Source: Euzebya rosea (GTDB lineage: Bacteria; Actinomycetota; Nitriliruptoria; Euzebyales; Euzebyaceae). From it: a stretch of 64,000 nt of DNA. The stretch is from positions 160,946-224,945 of the forward strand of contig NZ_PGDQ01000008.1 of the NCBI RefSeq assembly GCF_003073135.1, read 5' to 3'. The number at the start of each line of letters is the position of its first letter. Within the stretch, counting starts at the first letter, position 1. The position numbers were made by a program, and so were the translations under genes. The notes beneath the pieces were generated by a model. That model was given only the letters and a program-made list of their open reading frames with translations, did not search any database and was not told the origin of the DNA. Positions 30,558 through 40,100 of this stretch are shown piece after piece.

Positions 30558-31394
30558 TCAGACCGCGATCAGCACCGTCGCGCCGAGGGCGAACGCCACG
30601 CCGACCTGCTGGCTGGCGCCGAGCCGTTCACGCAGGAACAGCCACGCCAGCAGCACCACCCCGACGGGGTACAGGCCCGTCACCACGGACGTGAGGACCA
30701 GCAGCCCCTGGCGGGTGGCGAGGAGGAACAGGACGTTGGCGGTCATGTCGAGCAGGCCCGACGTGGTGGCCATGCCGGCCACCCGGCCCGTGGGCCACGC
30801 CGGACGACGGGCCGCGATGACCGCGCCGAGCAGGACGAGGCCGACGATGCGCGCGGCGACCAGCGGCCACAGGCCCGAGTCGTCCGGCGCCTGGTCGAGC
30901 GCGACGAAGAACACGCCGAACAGCGCGCCGGCGAACGCCGCGACCAGCAGCCCACGGCGCTGCGCCGCCGTCTCTGGGGTCAAGGATCCGCCCGTGCGCG
31001 ACACGAGGACGGTCCCGGCGATCCCGACGGCGATGCCCACGACGGCCAGCTGGTCGGGCCGTTCGCCCAGGCCCAGCCCGAAGGTGACCGGCACGGCTGC
31101 CCCGACGAGGGACGCCATGGGGGCCGCGGCACCCATCTGCCCCATGCCCAGCGCGCGGAAGTACGCGACCAGGCCGCCTGCCCCGGCGAGTCCGGCCACC
31201 CCGCCCCACACCATGGCCTGGGCGCTGGGCGTGCCCGGCAGGACGAGCATGGCCACGAGGACCAGCACGAGGCCGACCGCCTGGCTGACCGCCGCGACGG
31301 GCACGGCGTCACCGCGTCGCGTCGCGAGTCCTCCGAGGAAGTCGGCGGCACCGAACGTGACGGCCGACCCCAGCGACAGCAGCAGCGCGGTCAT
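30558..31394 (-). CDS. EamA/DMT-family exporter
   Basis: The 278-residue protein has ten hydrophobic segments in two homologous halves, as in drug/metabolite transporters. It shows GAADFLGGLATRRGDAVPVA at the start, VAYFRALGMGQMGAAAPMAS in the first half and TGLYPVGVVLLAWLFLRERL in the second. GGAGG precedes the start on the reverse strand. It is divergent from an XRE-cupin regulator across a 106-bp gap, the usual pairing for amino-acid or metabolite exporters whose substrate induces them. The substrate is unknown. Confidence 0.85.
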   Translation of the reverse strand: MTALLLSLGSAVTFGAADFLGGLATRRGDAVPVAAVSQAVGLVLVLVAMLVLPGTPSAQAMVWGGVAGLAGAGGLVAYFRALGMGQMGAAAPMASLVGAAVPVTFGLGLGERPDQLAVVGIAVGIAGTVLVSRTGGSLTPETAAQRRGLLVAAFAGALFGVFFVALDQAPDDSGLWPLVAARIVGLVLLGAVIAARRPAWPTGRVAGMATTSGLLDMTANVLFLLATRQGLLVLTSVVTGLYPVGVVLLAWLFLRERLGASQQVGVAFALGATVLIAV

Positions 31395-31411
31395 TTCGCT
31401 ATCCTCCTCGT

Positions 31412-31466
31412 CCAGTTGAATGGCCCGCCACCGTATCCATCAATGGCATGCGGTGCAACCAACTGG
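31412..31466. promoter_or_regulatory. Inverted repeat in the EamA/XRE-cupin divergent region
   Basis: CCAGTTG (31412-31418) and CAACTGG (31460-31466) form a perfect inverted repeat 41 bp apart, each near one of the two divergent starts. Related ACTGAACTGA follows before the regulator gene. It is a plausible operator for the XRE-cupin protein. Confidence 0.4.
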
Positions 31467-31500
31467 CCCACATACCTACTGAACTGACCGAGGAGTGCTC

Positions 31501-32109
31501 GTGGACGTCGAGGAGCTGGCCGACGTGATCGGCGCCAACGTGCTGCGGTTGCGGCAGGCGCTCGGCTGGTCCCAAGACACCCTCGCCCAGTCGTGCGGGC
31601 TGTCGAAGGGCACGATCGTCGCCATCGAGCAGCAGCGCTCCAACCCGTCGGTGGCGACCCTGTGCGCGTTGTCGGAGTCGCTGGGCGTCGGCCTGCACAC
31701 CCTGCTGGAACGGCCATCCGGTCCGCTGGTCAAGCATCGCCGGGCGGACGACGCGGTCGACCTGTGGAGCACCCCGGCCGGCAGCCGGGCGTCCCTGCTG
31801 ATCGGCACCGACCCGCCGGGTGGCGTCGAGCTGTGGGACTGGGAGCTCGCACCCGGCGACGCCTTCGACGGTGAGGCCCACCCCCGCGGCACCACCGAGA
31901 CGGTCCGTGTGCACGAGGGCGCGCTGACGGTGGCCGTCGGGGCCCGGTCGGTTGACGTGCAGGCCGACGAGGTCGTGGTGTTCGAGGCCCACGAGCCCCA
32001 TCGCTACGCCAACGCCGCCGCCACGGTGACGCGCTTCTCCATGTGGATCGTGGTGGGCGACGAGGGCGACATGCCGCCGCCGTTCCGCGACCTCGGCGCC
32101 AGCAGCTGA
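31501..32109 (+). CDS. XRE-family regulator with C-terminal cupin domain
   Basis: The 202-residue protein has an HTH_3 domain (about 5-62: VLRLRQALGWSQDTLAQSCG, LSKGTIVAIEQQRSNPSVAT, ALSESLGVGLHTLL) and a cupin domain (about 85-190: VELWDWELAPGDAFDGEAHP, TTETVRVHEGALTVAVGA, VVFEAHEPHRYAN). This is the PuuR/SinR-like design in which the cupin senses a small molecule. The start at 31501 leaves AGGAG at a proper distance; an in-frame GTG at 31495 overlaps it. It is divergent from the EamA gene, which it probably controls. Confidence 0.88.
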   Translation: MDVEELADVIGANVLRLRQALGWSQDTLAQSCGLSKGTIVAIEQQRSNPSVATLCALSESLGVGLHTLLERPSGPLVKHRRADDAVDLWSTPAGSRASLLIGTDPPGGVELWDWELAPGDAFDGEAHPRGTTETVRVHEGALTVAVGARSVDVQADEVVVFEAHEPHRYANAAATVTRFSMWIVVGDEGDMPPPFRDLGASS

Positions 32110-32146
32110 CCTGCCGGCCAGTGCCCGTCCTGCCACCGGGCGGGCG

Positions 32147-33361
32147 TCACTCGAGGACGGTGTGGACCTCGATCTGGCCGTGCAACGTCTTGTGGACGGG
32201 GCACTTGTCGGCGACGCGCAGCAGGTCGGCCCGCTGGTCGTCGGTCAGGTCGCCCTCCAGCACCAGGGTCTTGTCGAACTTCTCGATGCGCCCGGCCACG
32301 TGTTCGCACTCGTTGCAGTCCTTGGCGTGGACCCGATCGTGGGTCACCGTCGCCCGGGCGGCGGTCAGCGGGTACCCCTTGCGGTCGGCGTAGATCCGCA
32401 GCGTGAGGGTGGTGCAGGACGCCAGGGCACCGGCAAGCAGGTCGTAGGGGGTCGGGCCGGTCTCGAGGCCGCCGGCCTCCTCCGGTTCGTCGACCCGCAG
32501 CACGTAGCCACGGCTGGTCACGTCCGTCTCGAGGGTGCCCTTGGTCACGGCGGTGGCGCCGGCCTCGTCGTAGGTGGTGCTGCCCGCCACCTGGGGTGAA
32601 GGCAGGTACCGCTCGGCCCATGCGGCGATGACCCCCGCTGCGTAGTGGGCGTCCCGCGGGTCGCTCAGCAGGTGGTCGGCGTGATCCAGCGACACGAAGC
32701 TCTTGGGGTGCTTGGCGGCGTCGTGGATGATCCGCGCGTTGTCGATGCCGACCGTCTGGTCCAGCGGGGAGTGCATGACCAGCAGCGCCTTGCCCAGCGA
32801 CGGCAACGTGTCGACCAGCCGGTGGGTCCGCAGGTCCTCCACGAACGACCGCCCGATCGTGAACGGTCGACCGCCGATGGACACCTCGGCCTGCCCCTCG
32901 CGGTCGATCTCCTCCAGGCCCGCCGACAGCAGGTGTTCGACGTGGCCGGGGTCGGCAGGCGCGCCGATGGTCGCGACGGCGGCCACCGACTCGATGCGTG
33001 GGGCGGCCGCCAGCACGGCCGCCCCACCGAGGGAATGGCCGACCAGCAGCGAGGTCGGGGCGACGGTCTCGCCCAGGTACCGTGCGGCGGCGACGAGGTC
33101 CTCGACGTCGGCGGAGAAGCTCGACCCGGACAGCTCGCCCCCGCTGCGGCCGAGGCCGGTGAAGTCGAAGGCCAGGACGGCGAAGCCCTCACGGGTCAGC
33201 GCCTGGGCGATCTCCTTCTCCACCTTCAGGTCCTTGGAGCACGTGAAGCAGTGGGCGAACACGGCCGCTCCGCGGACGGCCCGGCCCTGCGGCACGTCGA
33301 GGCGGGCGGACAGCTCGTGTCCCCTGGGGCTGTCGAACGTGCATCGTGACGTCGTGATCAC
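32147..33361 (-). CDS. Bifunctional alpha/beta-hydrolase-OsmC family protein
   Basis: The 404-residue protein fuses an alpha/beta-hydrolase (about 1-255: AVFAHCFTCSKDLKVEKEIA, nucleophile LLVGHSLGGAAVLA near 108, LVMHSPLDQTVG, SLDHADHLLSD) to an OsmC/Ohr-like domain (about 265-404) with cysteines in ALASCTTLTLRIYADRKG and DKCPVHKTLHG. The second pair DCNEC is an insertion. OsmC proteins reduce organic hydroperoxides using two cysteines. This fusion is a known family, and its combined role is unclear. GAGGAGG lies 9 nt before the GTG start. The frame extends far upstream but without any conserved sequence. Confidence 0.88.
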   Translation of the reverse strand: MITTSRCTFDSPRGHELSARLDVPQGRAVRGAAVFAHCFTCSKDLKVEKEIAQALTREGFAVLAFDFTGLGRSGGELSGSSFSADVEDLVAAARYLGETVAPTSLLVGHSLGGAAVLAAAPRIESVAAVATIGAPADPGHVEHLLSAGLEEIDREGQAEVSIGGRPFTIGRSFVEDLRTHRLVDTLPSLGKALLVMHSPLDQTVGIDNARIIHDAAKHPKSFVSLDHADHLLSDPRDAHYAAGVIAAWAERYLPSPQVAGSTTYDEAGATAVTKGTLETDVTSRGYVLRVDEPEEAGGLETGPTPYDLLAGALASCTTLTLRIYADRKGYPLTAARATVTHDRVHAKDCNECEHVAGRIEKFDKTLVLEGDLTDDQRADLLRVADKCPVHKTLHGQIEVHTVLE

Positions 33362-33508
33362 CGTGGCGCTCCTCCTCGAGTGGTGGCGGCGTGAACCCTG
33401 CCACGTCCGACCCAACCGGTCCCGCGGGGCGCTGATTCCGCCCGTGTCGCCACGACCCACCGGCACCGCCGGGCAGGAAACGCATGCACCCACGTCGAAC
33501 CACGCACC

Positions 33509-35002
33509 ATGCGCACCATCCTCGCGGCACTCGTCGCCCTCCTTGCCCTGGCTGCCGGCATCATGCCCGCGACCGCCCTGCCGTCGCTCGACGCGGCCAC
33601 CGACACCGGCTCGTTGCTGGTCGACGCCGCCCCGGGGCCCGGCGGCTTCTCCAGCGACAACATGGACTACCTCGGCACGCTCGCCGCGGACTCCTCCGGC
33701 ATCGGTGCGCGCTACCACGTGATGCCCGACGGCGAGCGACGCTTCTACGTCTCCGGCGCCCAGGGGCTGACGATCTACAACGTCGACAACCCGGCGTTCC
33801 CCGTGCCGCTCGGCCGCTTCGAGATCCCCAACTTCGAGAACGAGGACGTGTCGGTGTCGGCCGACGGCAGGACGGTGCTCATGAGCGAGTTCACCGTCGA
33901 CGCGTACTACTACGTCTTCACCGTCAGCGACCCGATCGCGGCGACCGGGCAGGTGCTGATCACCCTGGAGGGCCAGATCCTGCTGGAGGGTGCCCACATC
34001 GTCGACTGCATCGACGATGCGTGCGACTGGGTCTACGGCTCCGACGGCGACATCTACGACATGTCCGACAAGTCCAACCCCGAGCTGGTGGGGGACTGGA
34101 AGGACGTCGTGCAGGCCCAGATCGGGTCGCGTCCGGGCGGCGGCCACAACGTCGAGGTCATCGGCGACCGCGACCTCGACGGCGACGGCGACCTCGAGCG
34201 GGTCCTGACGACCGACACGACCCCGATCGTCATGCTCGACGTCACCGACCCGCAGGTCCCGCTCGTCATCAGCCAGTCGAACAGGGCCGACCACGGCGAC
34301 TTCGGGACCCAGTACCAGCACAACAACAAGGTCCTGGACTTCGAGGCCTACGAGCCCCGCGACACCACCACCGACCCGGTGATCCTCGACGCCGACGGCC
34401 TGCCCACCAACCTGGCCCCGGGCGAGATCATGCTGGGCAACGGCGAGACCAACTTCACCGGCACCTGTGGTGCGGGGTCGGGCCCGCTGGCGTCGTGGTC
34501 GATCGCGGACTGGGAGGACGGCACGCAGTTCGAGGCCATCGAGGTCTTCCGCCCCGAGTCGGGCACCTACGACGGTGACGGCAACGCCGCGGTCAACGCG
34601 CTGGGCTGCTCGGGCCACTGGTTCGACACCCGTCAGCCGACCGCGACCGAGATCGCGTCCGGCGTGGCCGCCGAGGGCGACATCATGGTCGCCGCCGGCT
34701 GGTACGAGCACGGCACCCGCGTGTTCCACGTCGACGGACGGACCGGCCACATCTCCCAGCTGGCCTTCTTCCAGCCCGTCGCGGGATCGGCGTCGGCCGC
34801 CCACTGGGTCGTCGACGGCGAGCGCACCTTCATCTACACCGTCGACTACATCCGCGGTGGCGACGTCCTGCGGTTCGACGGCAGCGACGCCGACCTGATC
34901 CCCTCCCACGAGGACCGCGCCCTGTCGTGGACCCTCGCATCGGACGTGGCCACCGACCTGTCGACCGAGGCCCGCTACCTCTGCTACCTGGCCATCCAGT
35001 AA
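33509..35002 (+). CDS. Secreted LVIVD-type beta-propeller protein
   Basis: The 497-residue protein has a signal peptide (ILAALVALLALAAGIMPATA). The mature part is beta-rich with repeated blades such as LTIYNVDNPAFPVPLGRFEI, ADGRTVLMSEFTVDAYYY, VMLDVTDPQVPLVISQSNRA and TRVFHVDGRTGHISQLAFFQ, the pattern of LVIVD repeats found in surface proteins. A calcium-like DRDLDGDGDLE loop is present near 230. Four cysteines (CIDDAC and FTGTC/LGC) may form disulfides. No enzymatic motif is evident. It stands alone between a divergent hydrolase gene and a VOC gene. Confidence 0.75.
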   Translation: MRTILAALVALLALAAGIMPATALPSLDAATDTGSLLVDAAPGPGGFSSDNMDYLGTLAADSSGIGARYHVMPDGERRFYVSGAQGLTIYNVDNPAFPVPLGRFEIPNFENEDVSVSADGRTVLMSEFTVDAYYYVFTVSDPIAATGQVLITLEGQILLEGAHIVDCIDDACDWVYGSDGDIYDMSDKSNPELVGDWKDVVQAQIGSRPGGGHNVEVIGDRDLDGDGDLERVLTTDTTPIVMLDVTDPQVPLVISQSNRADHGDFGTQYQHNNKVLDFEAYEPRDTTTDPVILDADGLPTNLAPGEIMLGNGETNFTGTCGAGSGPLASWSIADWEDGTQFEAIEVFRPESGTYDGDGNAAVNALGCSGHWFDTRQPTATEIASGVAAEGDIMVAAGWYEHGTRVFHVDGRTGHISQLAFFQPVAGSASAAHWVVDGERTFIYTVDYIRGGDVLRFDGSDADLIPSHEDRALSWTLASDVATDLSTEARYLCYLAIQ

Positions 35003-35029
35003 CCCCGTCGACGGAGGTGCCGGCGCGGG

Positions 35030-35035
35030 TATCGT
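35030..35035 (+). promoter_or_regulatory. -10 box of a probable leaderless promoter (VOC gene)
   Basis: TATCGT ends 7 nt before the ATG at 35043. Confidence 0.45.
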
Positions 35036-35042
35036 GCCGGCC

Positions 35043-35486
35043 ATGCGCATCACCGTCGACGCCCTGCTCATCGACACACCCGACCCCGACGCCCTGGCGA
35101 TGTTCTACGAGGACCTGCTCGGGTGGGTCCGCACGTTCGAGGACGAGGGCGAGGTCATGATCGGCCCGCGGGACGGGGAGGGGTTTCCCATCCTGTTCGT
35201 GGAGGTCGATGACCCCAAGGCCGGGAAGAACCGGCTGCACTTCGACCTGCGGCCCGACGACCAGGCCGCGGCGGTCGCCAAGGCGCTGGACCTCGGCGCG
35301 ACACGGGTCGACATCGGCCAGCACGAGGACCCCGACGTGACGTGGGAGGTGCTGGCCGACCCCGACGGCAACGAGTTCTGCATCCTCTCCGACGGCAGCC
35401 CTGCCGCCGACCCCGACCTGATCGCGGAGGCACGGGCGAAGCTCGACGCCGCGCACACACACGGGCACGACCACGACCATGGATGA
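35043..35486 (+). CDS. VOC-family (glyoxalase-like) protein with His-rich tail
   Basis: The 147-residue protein shows the VOC fold: VDALLIDTPDPDALAMFYED, LLGWVRTFEDEGEVMIGP, LHFDLRPDDQAAAVAKALDL and VLADPDGNEFCILS. It belongs to the single-unit glyoxalase/bleomycin-resistance type. The last residues, AHTHGHDHDHG, could bind metal. An in-frame GTG 9 nt upstream is a weaker start, since TATCGT precedes the ATG at leaderless distance. It overlaps the aldolase-NUDIX gene by 8 nt and is translated with it. Confidence 0.78.
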   Translation: MRITVDALLIDTPDPDALAMFYEDLLGWVRTFEDEGEVMIGPRDGEGFPILFVEVDDPKAGKNRLHFDLRPDDQAAAVAKALDLGATRVDIGQHEDPDVTWEVLADPDGNEFCILSDGSPAADPDLIAEARAKLDAAHTHGHDHDHG

Positions 35487-37080
35487 CGCCGGCCGTCAGC
35501 GGGCCCTGGCGGCCCGCTGCACCCGGTTCCTCCACTGGCACGGCGAGCGCACGCCTGCTGACCTGCTGGCCGAGCTGCCCGACGACGTCGAGGCCGACCG
35601 GTACGGCGGCGGCGGGGTGGTCGCCGAGCTCGAGGCCGAGGTCGCCGAGCTGCTGGGCAAGCCCGCCGCGGTGTTCATGCCGTCGGGCACGATGTCCCAG
35701 CAGATCGCCCTGCGGATCCACGCCGAGGACGTGGGCAGCGCCACCGCGCTGATGCACCCGACCGCCCACCTGCTGCTGCACGAGGACGAGGGTCCCCAGC
35801 GCCTGCACGGCCTGACCCTGCGGCCCGTCGGGTCGCCGGTCGAGCTGCTCTCCCTCACCGACCTCGAGGCGATCGCCGAACCCGCGGGGACGTTGCTGCT
35901 GGAGCTGCCGCAGCGGGAGATCGGGGGTCGCCTGCCGTCCTGGGACGCGCTGGTCGCCCAGACCACGTGGGCTCGCGAGCGCGGCATGGCCGTGCACATG
36001 GACGGGGCCCGCCTGTGGGAGGCCGCCGCCGGGTACGACCGCCCGCACGCCGAGGTCGCCGCGTTGTTCGACAGCGTCTACGTGTCGTTCTACAAGGGGC
36101 TCGGCGCCATCGCGGGGGCCTGCCTGGTCGGCGAGGACGACCTGGTCGATCGTGCCCGCGAGTGGCGGCACCGACACGGCGGGACGGTGTTCGCCCTGTG
36201 GCCCTACGCCGCCAGCGCCCTCGCCGGCCTGCGTGCTCGGCTGGGCCGCATGCCCGACTACCTGGCTCACGCCCGCGCCGTCGCGGCTGCCCTTGCCGAC
36301 GTCGACGGGGTCGAGGTCGTCCCCGACCCCCCGCAGGTCTCGATGTTCCACGTGGCGATGCGCACGACCGCCGCGGACTTCCGGGTCCGGGCCCACCGCC
36401 TGGCGCTGGAGCAGGGGATCGGGGTCTGGTCCCAGTCGTGGCCGTCGGAGATGCCGTCGTGGCAGCGGGTCGAGCTGACCGTGGGCGACGCCACCCTCGA
36501 GTTCGCCCCCGAGGAGGTCGCCGCCGTGATCGCCGAGCTGGCCACACCGGTCGGGGCCACCTCAGCCGCCGAGCAGCCGGTCGAGGTGCTGGCCGAGGAC
36601 GGGTCGGTGGCCGACGTGGTGCCCCGCGCCCGCATGCGCGCCAAGGGGCTGCGCCACCGCTCCACCTACGTCGTGGTCCTGACCAGCGACGACGAGGTGG
36701 TCGTGCACCGGCGGGCGGAGTGGAAGGACCTGGCCGGCGGCCACTGGGACCTGGCGTTCGGCGGCATCTGCGACGTCGGCGAACCGTGGGAGGCCGCGGC
36801 CCGCCGCGAGCTGGCCGAGGAGGCGGGCCTGGAGGGCATCCCGCTGGAGGACCTCGGTGAGGTGGAGTGGACGGCCGCGTCGCCCACCGACCCCGCGTCG
36901 CTGGTCGGGCGGGTGTACGTCGCCCGTTTCGACGGCGAGCTGCACCCCGCGGACGGCGAGGTCACCGCCCTCGACCGCGTGCCCCTGGCCGAGCTGGACG
37001 CCTGGCTGGCCACCCACGAGGTCGTCGAGGACACCCGCGAGCTGATCCCTCCCCTCCTCCGCGATCTGCTCGACGCCTGA
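35479..37080 (+). CDS. Threonine aldolase-like PLP enzyme fused to a NUDIX hydrolase
   Basis: The 533-residue protein has two complete enzyme domains. Residues 1-360 match the beta-eliminating lyase/threonine aldolase family: AVFMPSGTMSQQIALRIHAE, AVHMDGARLWEAAA, and cofactor lysine in VYVSFYKGLGAIAGACLVG (about 204). Residues 390-533 form a NUDIX domain of the YfcD/IDI-like branch (VVHRRAEWKDLAGGHWDLAF) with a perfect NUDIX box from GICDVGE to REL-A-EE-A-GL (about 429-451). The linker is acidic. Low-specificity threonine aldolases split beta-hydroxy amino acids to glycine and an aldehyde. The fusion is unusual; it is not explained by a missing stop, because both domains lie in one frame without disturbance. 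Confidence 0.88.
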   Translation: MDDAGRQRALAARCTRFLHWHGERTPADLLAELPDDVEADRYGGGGVVAELEAEVAELLGKPAAVFMPSGTMSQQIALRIHAEDVGSATALMHPTAHLLLHEDEGPQRLHGLTLRPVGSPVELLSLTDLEAIAEPAGTLLLELPQREIGGRLPSWDALVAQTTWARERGMAVHMDGARLWEAAAGYDRPHAEVAALFDSVYVSFYKGLGAIAGACLVGEDDLVDRAREWRHRHGGTVFALWPYAASALAGLRARLGRMPDYLAHARAVAAALADVDGVEVVPDPPQVSMFHVAMRTTAADFRVRAHRLALEQGIGVWSQSWPSEMPSWQRVELTVGDATLEFAPEEVAAVIAELATPVGATSAAEQPVEVLAEDGSVADVVPRARMRAKGLRHRSTYVVVLTSDDEVVVHRRAEWKDLAGGHWDLAFGGICDVGEPWEAAARRELAEEAGLEGIPLEDLGEVEWTAASPTDPASLVGRVYVARFDGELHPADGEVTALDRVPLAELDAWLATHEVVEDTRELIPPLLRDLLDA

Positions 37081-37136
37081 CCACGCCGACGCGCGTGTCG
37101 GGTGGTCACGACGGGCGGCCCGGGATCCAGCACGCG

Positions 37137-40100
37137 TCACCAGGGGCTGGAGTCATCCCGGTCGAACGCCTTGTCGCGGGCCCTGCGGAGGGCGGCCAGG
37201 CCGGTGGCGGGTTCCCCGGCGGTGGGAGTTGGTTCACCATCGGGAGGAGGAGGGGGCGCGGGCGGGCCGGCGTCGGTCGACGGCTCGGGGCCGGGGCTGG
37301 CCAGCGGGGGTGATCCGCCGGGGGGACCGCGGTGGCCGACCCCCGACGCACCCGACACGCGGTCGGTGGTCGACGGCGTCCCGACCGTGCTCGACGGGCC
37401 GGCGGTCGACCGGGACGACGGCCGGGACGCATCGGCCGTGCGCGACCGCAGCCGGCGCAGGTCACCGCGTTCGAGGCGCAGGCGTCGTACCCCGACCTCG
37501 GCCACCGCCAGCAGCATCGCGGCGACCAGCAGCCACGACCGGATGCGGACGCCTCGCCGGCCCGGGTCCAGGTCGTCGCTGCGGAACGCCGCGGCCTGCG
37601 CCGGGTCGACCAGCCCGCCGGTCTGCTCGGCCGCCCGGGTCAGGGCGGCGTCGTCGGCGGGGGCGGCCCCGAACTCCGCGGGGTAGGCCCGGACGGCCGG
37701 AACGGTCGCCCGGCCGATGGGTTCGCCGGCCCCGTCGGTGGCGAGGATGCTGACGAGGTGCACCCCCTCCGCTTCGGCGGGCAGCGTGCCGGAGAACCCG
37801 CCCAAGTCGTCGCGGTGCAGCTCGACCTCGTGCCGGACGCCGTCGGGGTCGACGACCGTCGCGGTGACCGTGGTGCCGGCCACGTTGGCGGGCACCTGCG
37901 CGGTGACGTCCAGGCCACCCGGCCCGGCCGTGGCCGACGCATCGATCGTGTCGCCCGTCGCGTCGGGGAACGTGTCCTTGACCACGTCGGCCCAGAACGA
38001 CTGGTAGCCACCCCAGCCGACCCACCCGGCCGACCAGCGGGCAGCCGCGTCGCTGGTCCACGCCGTGGCCGTGCCCGCCCCGACCTGCCACGTGGCCAGC
38101 AGGGGATCGGCGAACTCGCCGACGGTCAGCAGCCGGCGGGCGGTCGGCTTGGCGGTGGTGGCCACGAACCCCAGCAGGGGCGGGGCGCTGTCCAGCCCCT
38201 CGGTGGCGTCGTCCAGCCCGGTGACGGTCGGGACGAAGCTGCCCTCGCTGACCAGCGGACGGGCGACCTGCATGACCTCGGCGGCCAGGATCTCGGGGAT
38301 CTCCGACAGGTCGCGTCCCGGGTAGTAGCGGCCGCCGCCCCGCCGGGCCATGTCCTCCAGCTCGTCGAAGCTGCCCTCGCCCGTGCCGACGACCGACAGG
38401 GTGATGCCGGCGTCCAGTGCCTCGTCGGCCACCGGCCCGAGGCCCGTGAGGTCGCCCATGAACCCGTCGGAGAACAGCACGATGTGCCGCAGCTCCGCGT
38501 CGGCACCGCGGAGACCCTCGATGGCGACGCGGATCGCCTGCGGGATGTCGGTGTTGCCGGACGGCTGCAGCTGCGCCAGCCCGTCCTCGACCACCGCGGA
38601 CTCGGGGACCTGCTGCAGCGGCAGCACCCAGTGGGACTGCGTGTCGAAGGCGAGCACACCGACGGTGTCGGTGGACTCCAGCGCCTGCACGGCACGGCGG
38701 ACGGCCTGCCGGGCGATCTCGGTCTTCTGGACGGCGCCGGGGTCCTCCTGGATGGGGCCGCCCATGGCCTCGTCGGCGCAGTGGCAGGCCCCCATGGACT
38801 CCGAGGAGTCCACGACCAGCGCCTCGGCCACGCGCGGGCGCCGCAGCGGGTCGGTGATGCGGGAGGAGACCGGCAGCAGGTCCTCCAGCGAGGTGTCGGT
38901 GTAGTCGCCGAGCCCGAAGGACTGCTCGCCGCCGACGGCCACCAGGCCGACCCCGCCGTCACGGACGGCGGCGTCGAGGGCGGTCATGCCGGCGGTCCCG
39001 AGGGACGGGGCGGCCACGTCGACCAGGACGATCGCATCGTTGGCCAGCAGCCGGTCGGCCGTGGGAAGGCCCTGGCTGATGGGCCGCTGCTCGACGGTGA
39101 CCCCGCCGGCCTCCAGGGCGGCGGCCAGCGGGTCGGCGTCGGCCGGGTCGTCGGCGATCATCAGGACCCGTGGCGGCCCGGCGACCCTCACGGCGGCCTG
39201 GCCGGTGTCGTTGCGGGCGACGGTCGACTCGCCGCTGCGCAGCTCGGCGGTGATGCGGTCCAGCGGGTCGTCACCGGCCACGTGGTCGACGGTAATGGTG
39301 GAGGTGCCGGGCGGCAGCTGGACCTGCTGGCTGGCGACCTGCTGGTCGCCGATGCGGACGACCAGCACACCCTCGGCATCGCGTCCGGTGTCGTTGCGCA
39401 GCACGACGTCGATGGGGTAGGCCTCACCCTGCCGGACCGACGCGGGCGCCTCGACGGCCTCGACCAGGACGTCGGCGACGCCGGCCTCGCCGACCCGGAC
39501 GACGTCCAGGCCGATGCCGGTCTCGGCCAGCAGCGCCGCGGCCTGGTCGAGGTTGCCCTGCGTCGCCCGCCCGTCGGTCAGCAGCACGACCCGGCGACGG
39601 TTCTCCCGGCCGAGCAGGCCTCCGGCGAGCCTGACCGCGCGTTCCATGTCGCTGCCGTCCTCGCGGACGACGACGGGCGGCAGGACGCTCGGCGAGGCGT
39701 TCAGCAGCCGGTGGGCGACCTGGGCGTCACGCCCGAACAGGACCACACCGATGCGGTCGTCCTCCGCGGCGTCGACGCTTGCGGCCCTGACCCACTCGAG
39801 CGCTGCCTGCTGGCCACCCGACCCCATGCTGGCTGACGCGTCGACCACGAAGACCACGTCGACGTCCCGTCCCCGCAGGGGGATGGCCGGGTCCAGCAGC
39901 GTGGCGACCAGCAGGAGGAGGGCCGCGACGCGCATGCCGGTGGCGACTCGCTGTCGCCGGTCGGGACGCCGGACCGTCCGGCCATCGACGCCGCGCACCT
40001 GCCACGCGGCCCACGCCTGCAGCAGGACCTCCAGGCCGACGAGGGCGGCGGCTGCGGCAGCGAACCATCGCCACAGCTCGATCCGGCCGTCGGTGGCCAG

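Noticed and set aside
33362..35077. N-terminal extension of the hydrolase-OsmC protein of several hundred residues
   Set aside because: The upstream frame lies antisense to the LVIVD-type gene, has no domain, and the GTG at 33361 has GAGGAGG at the right distance.
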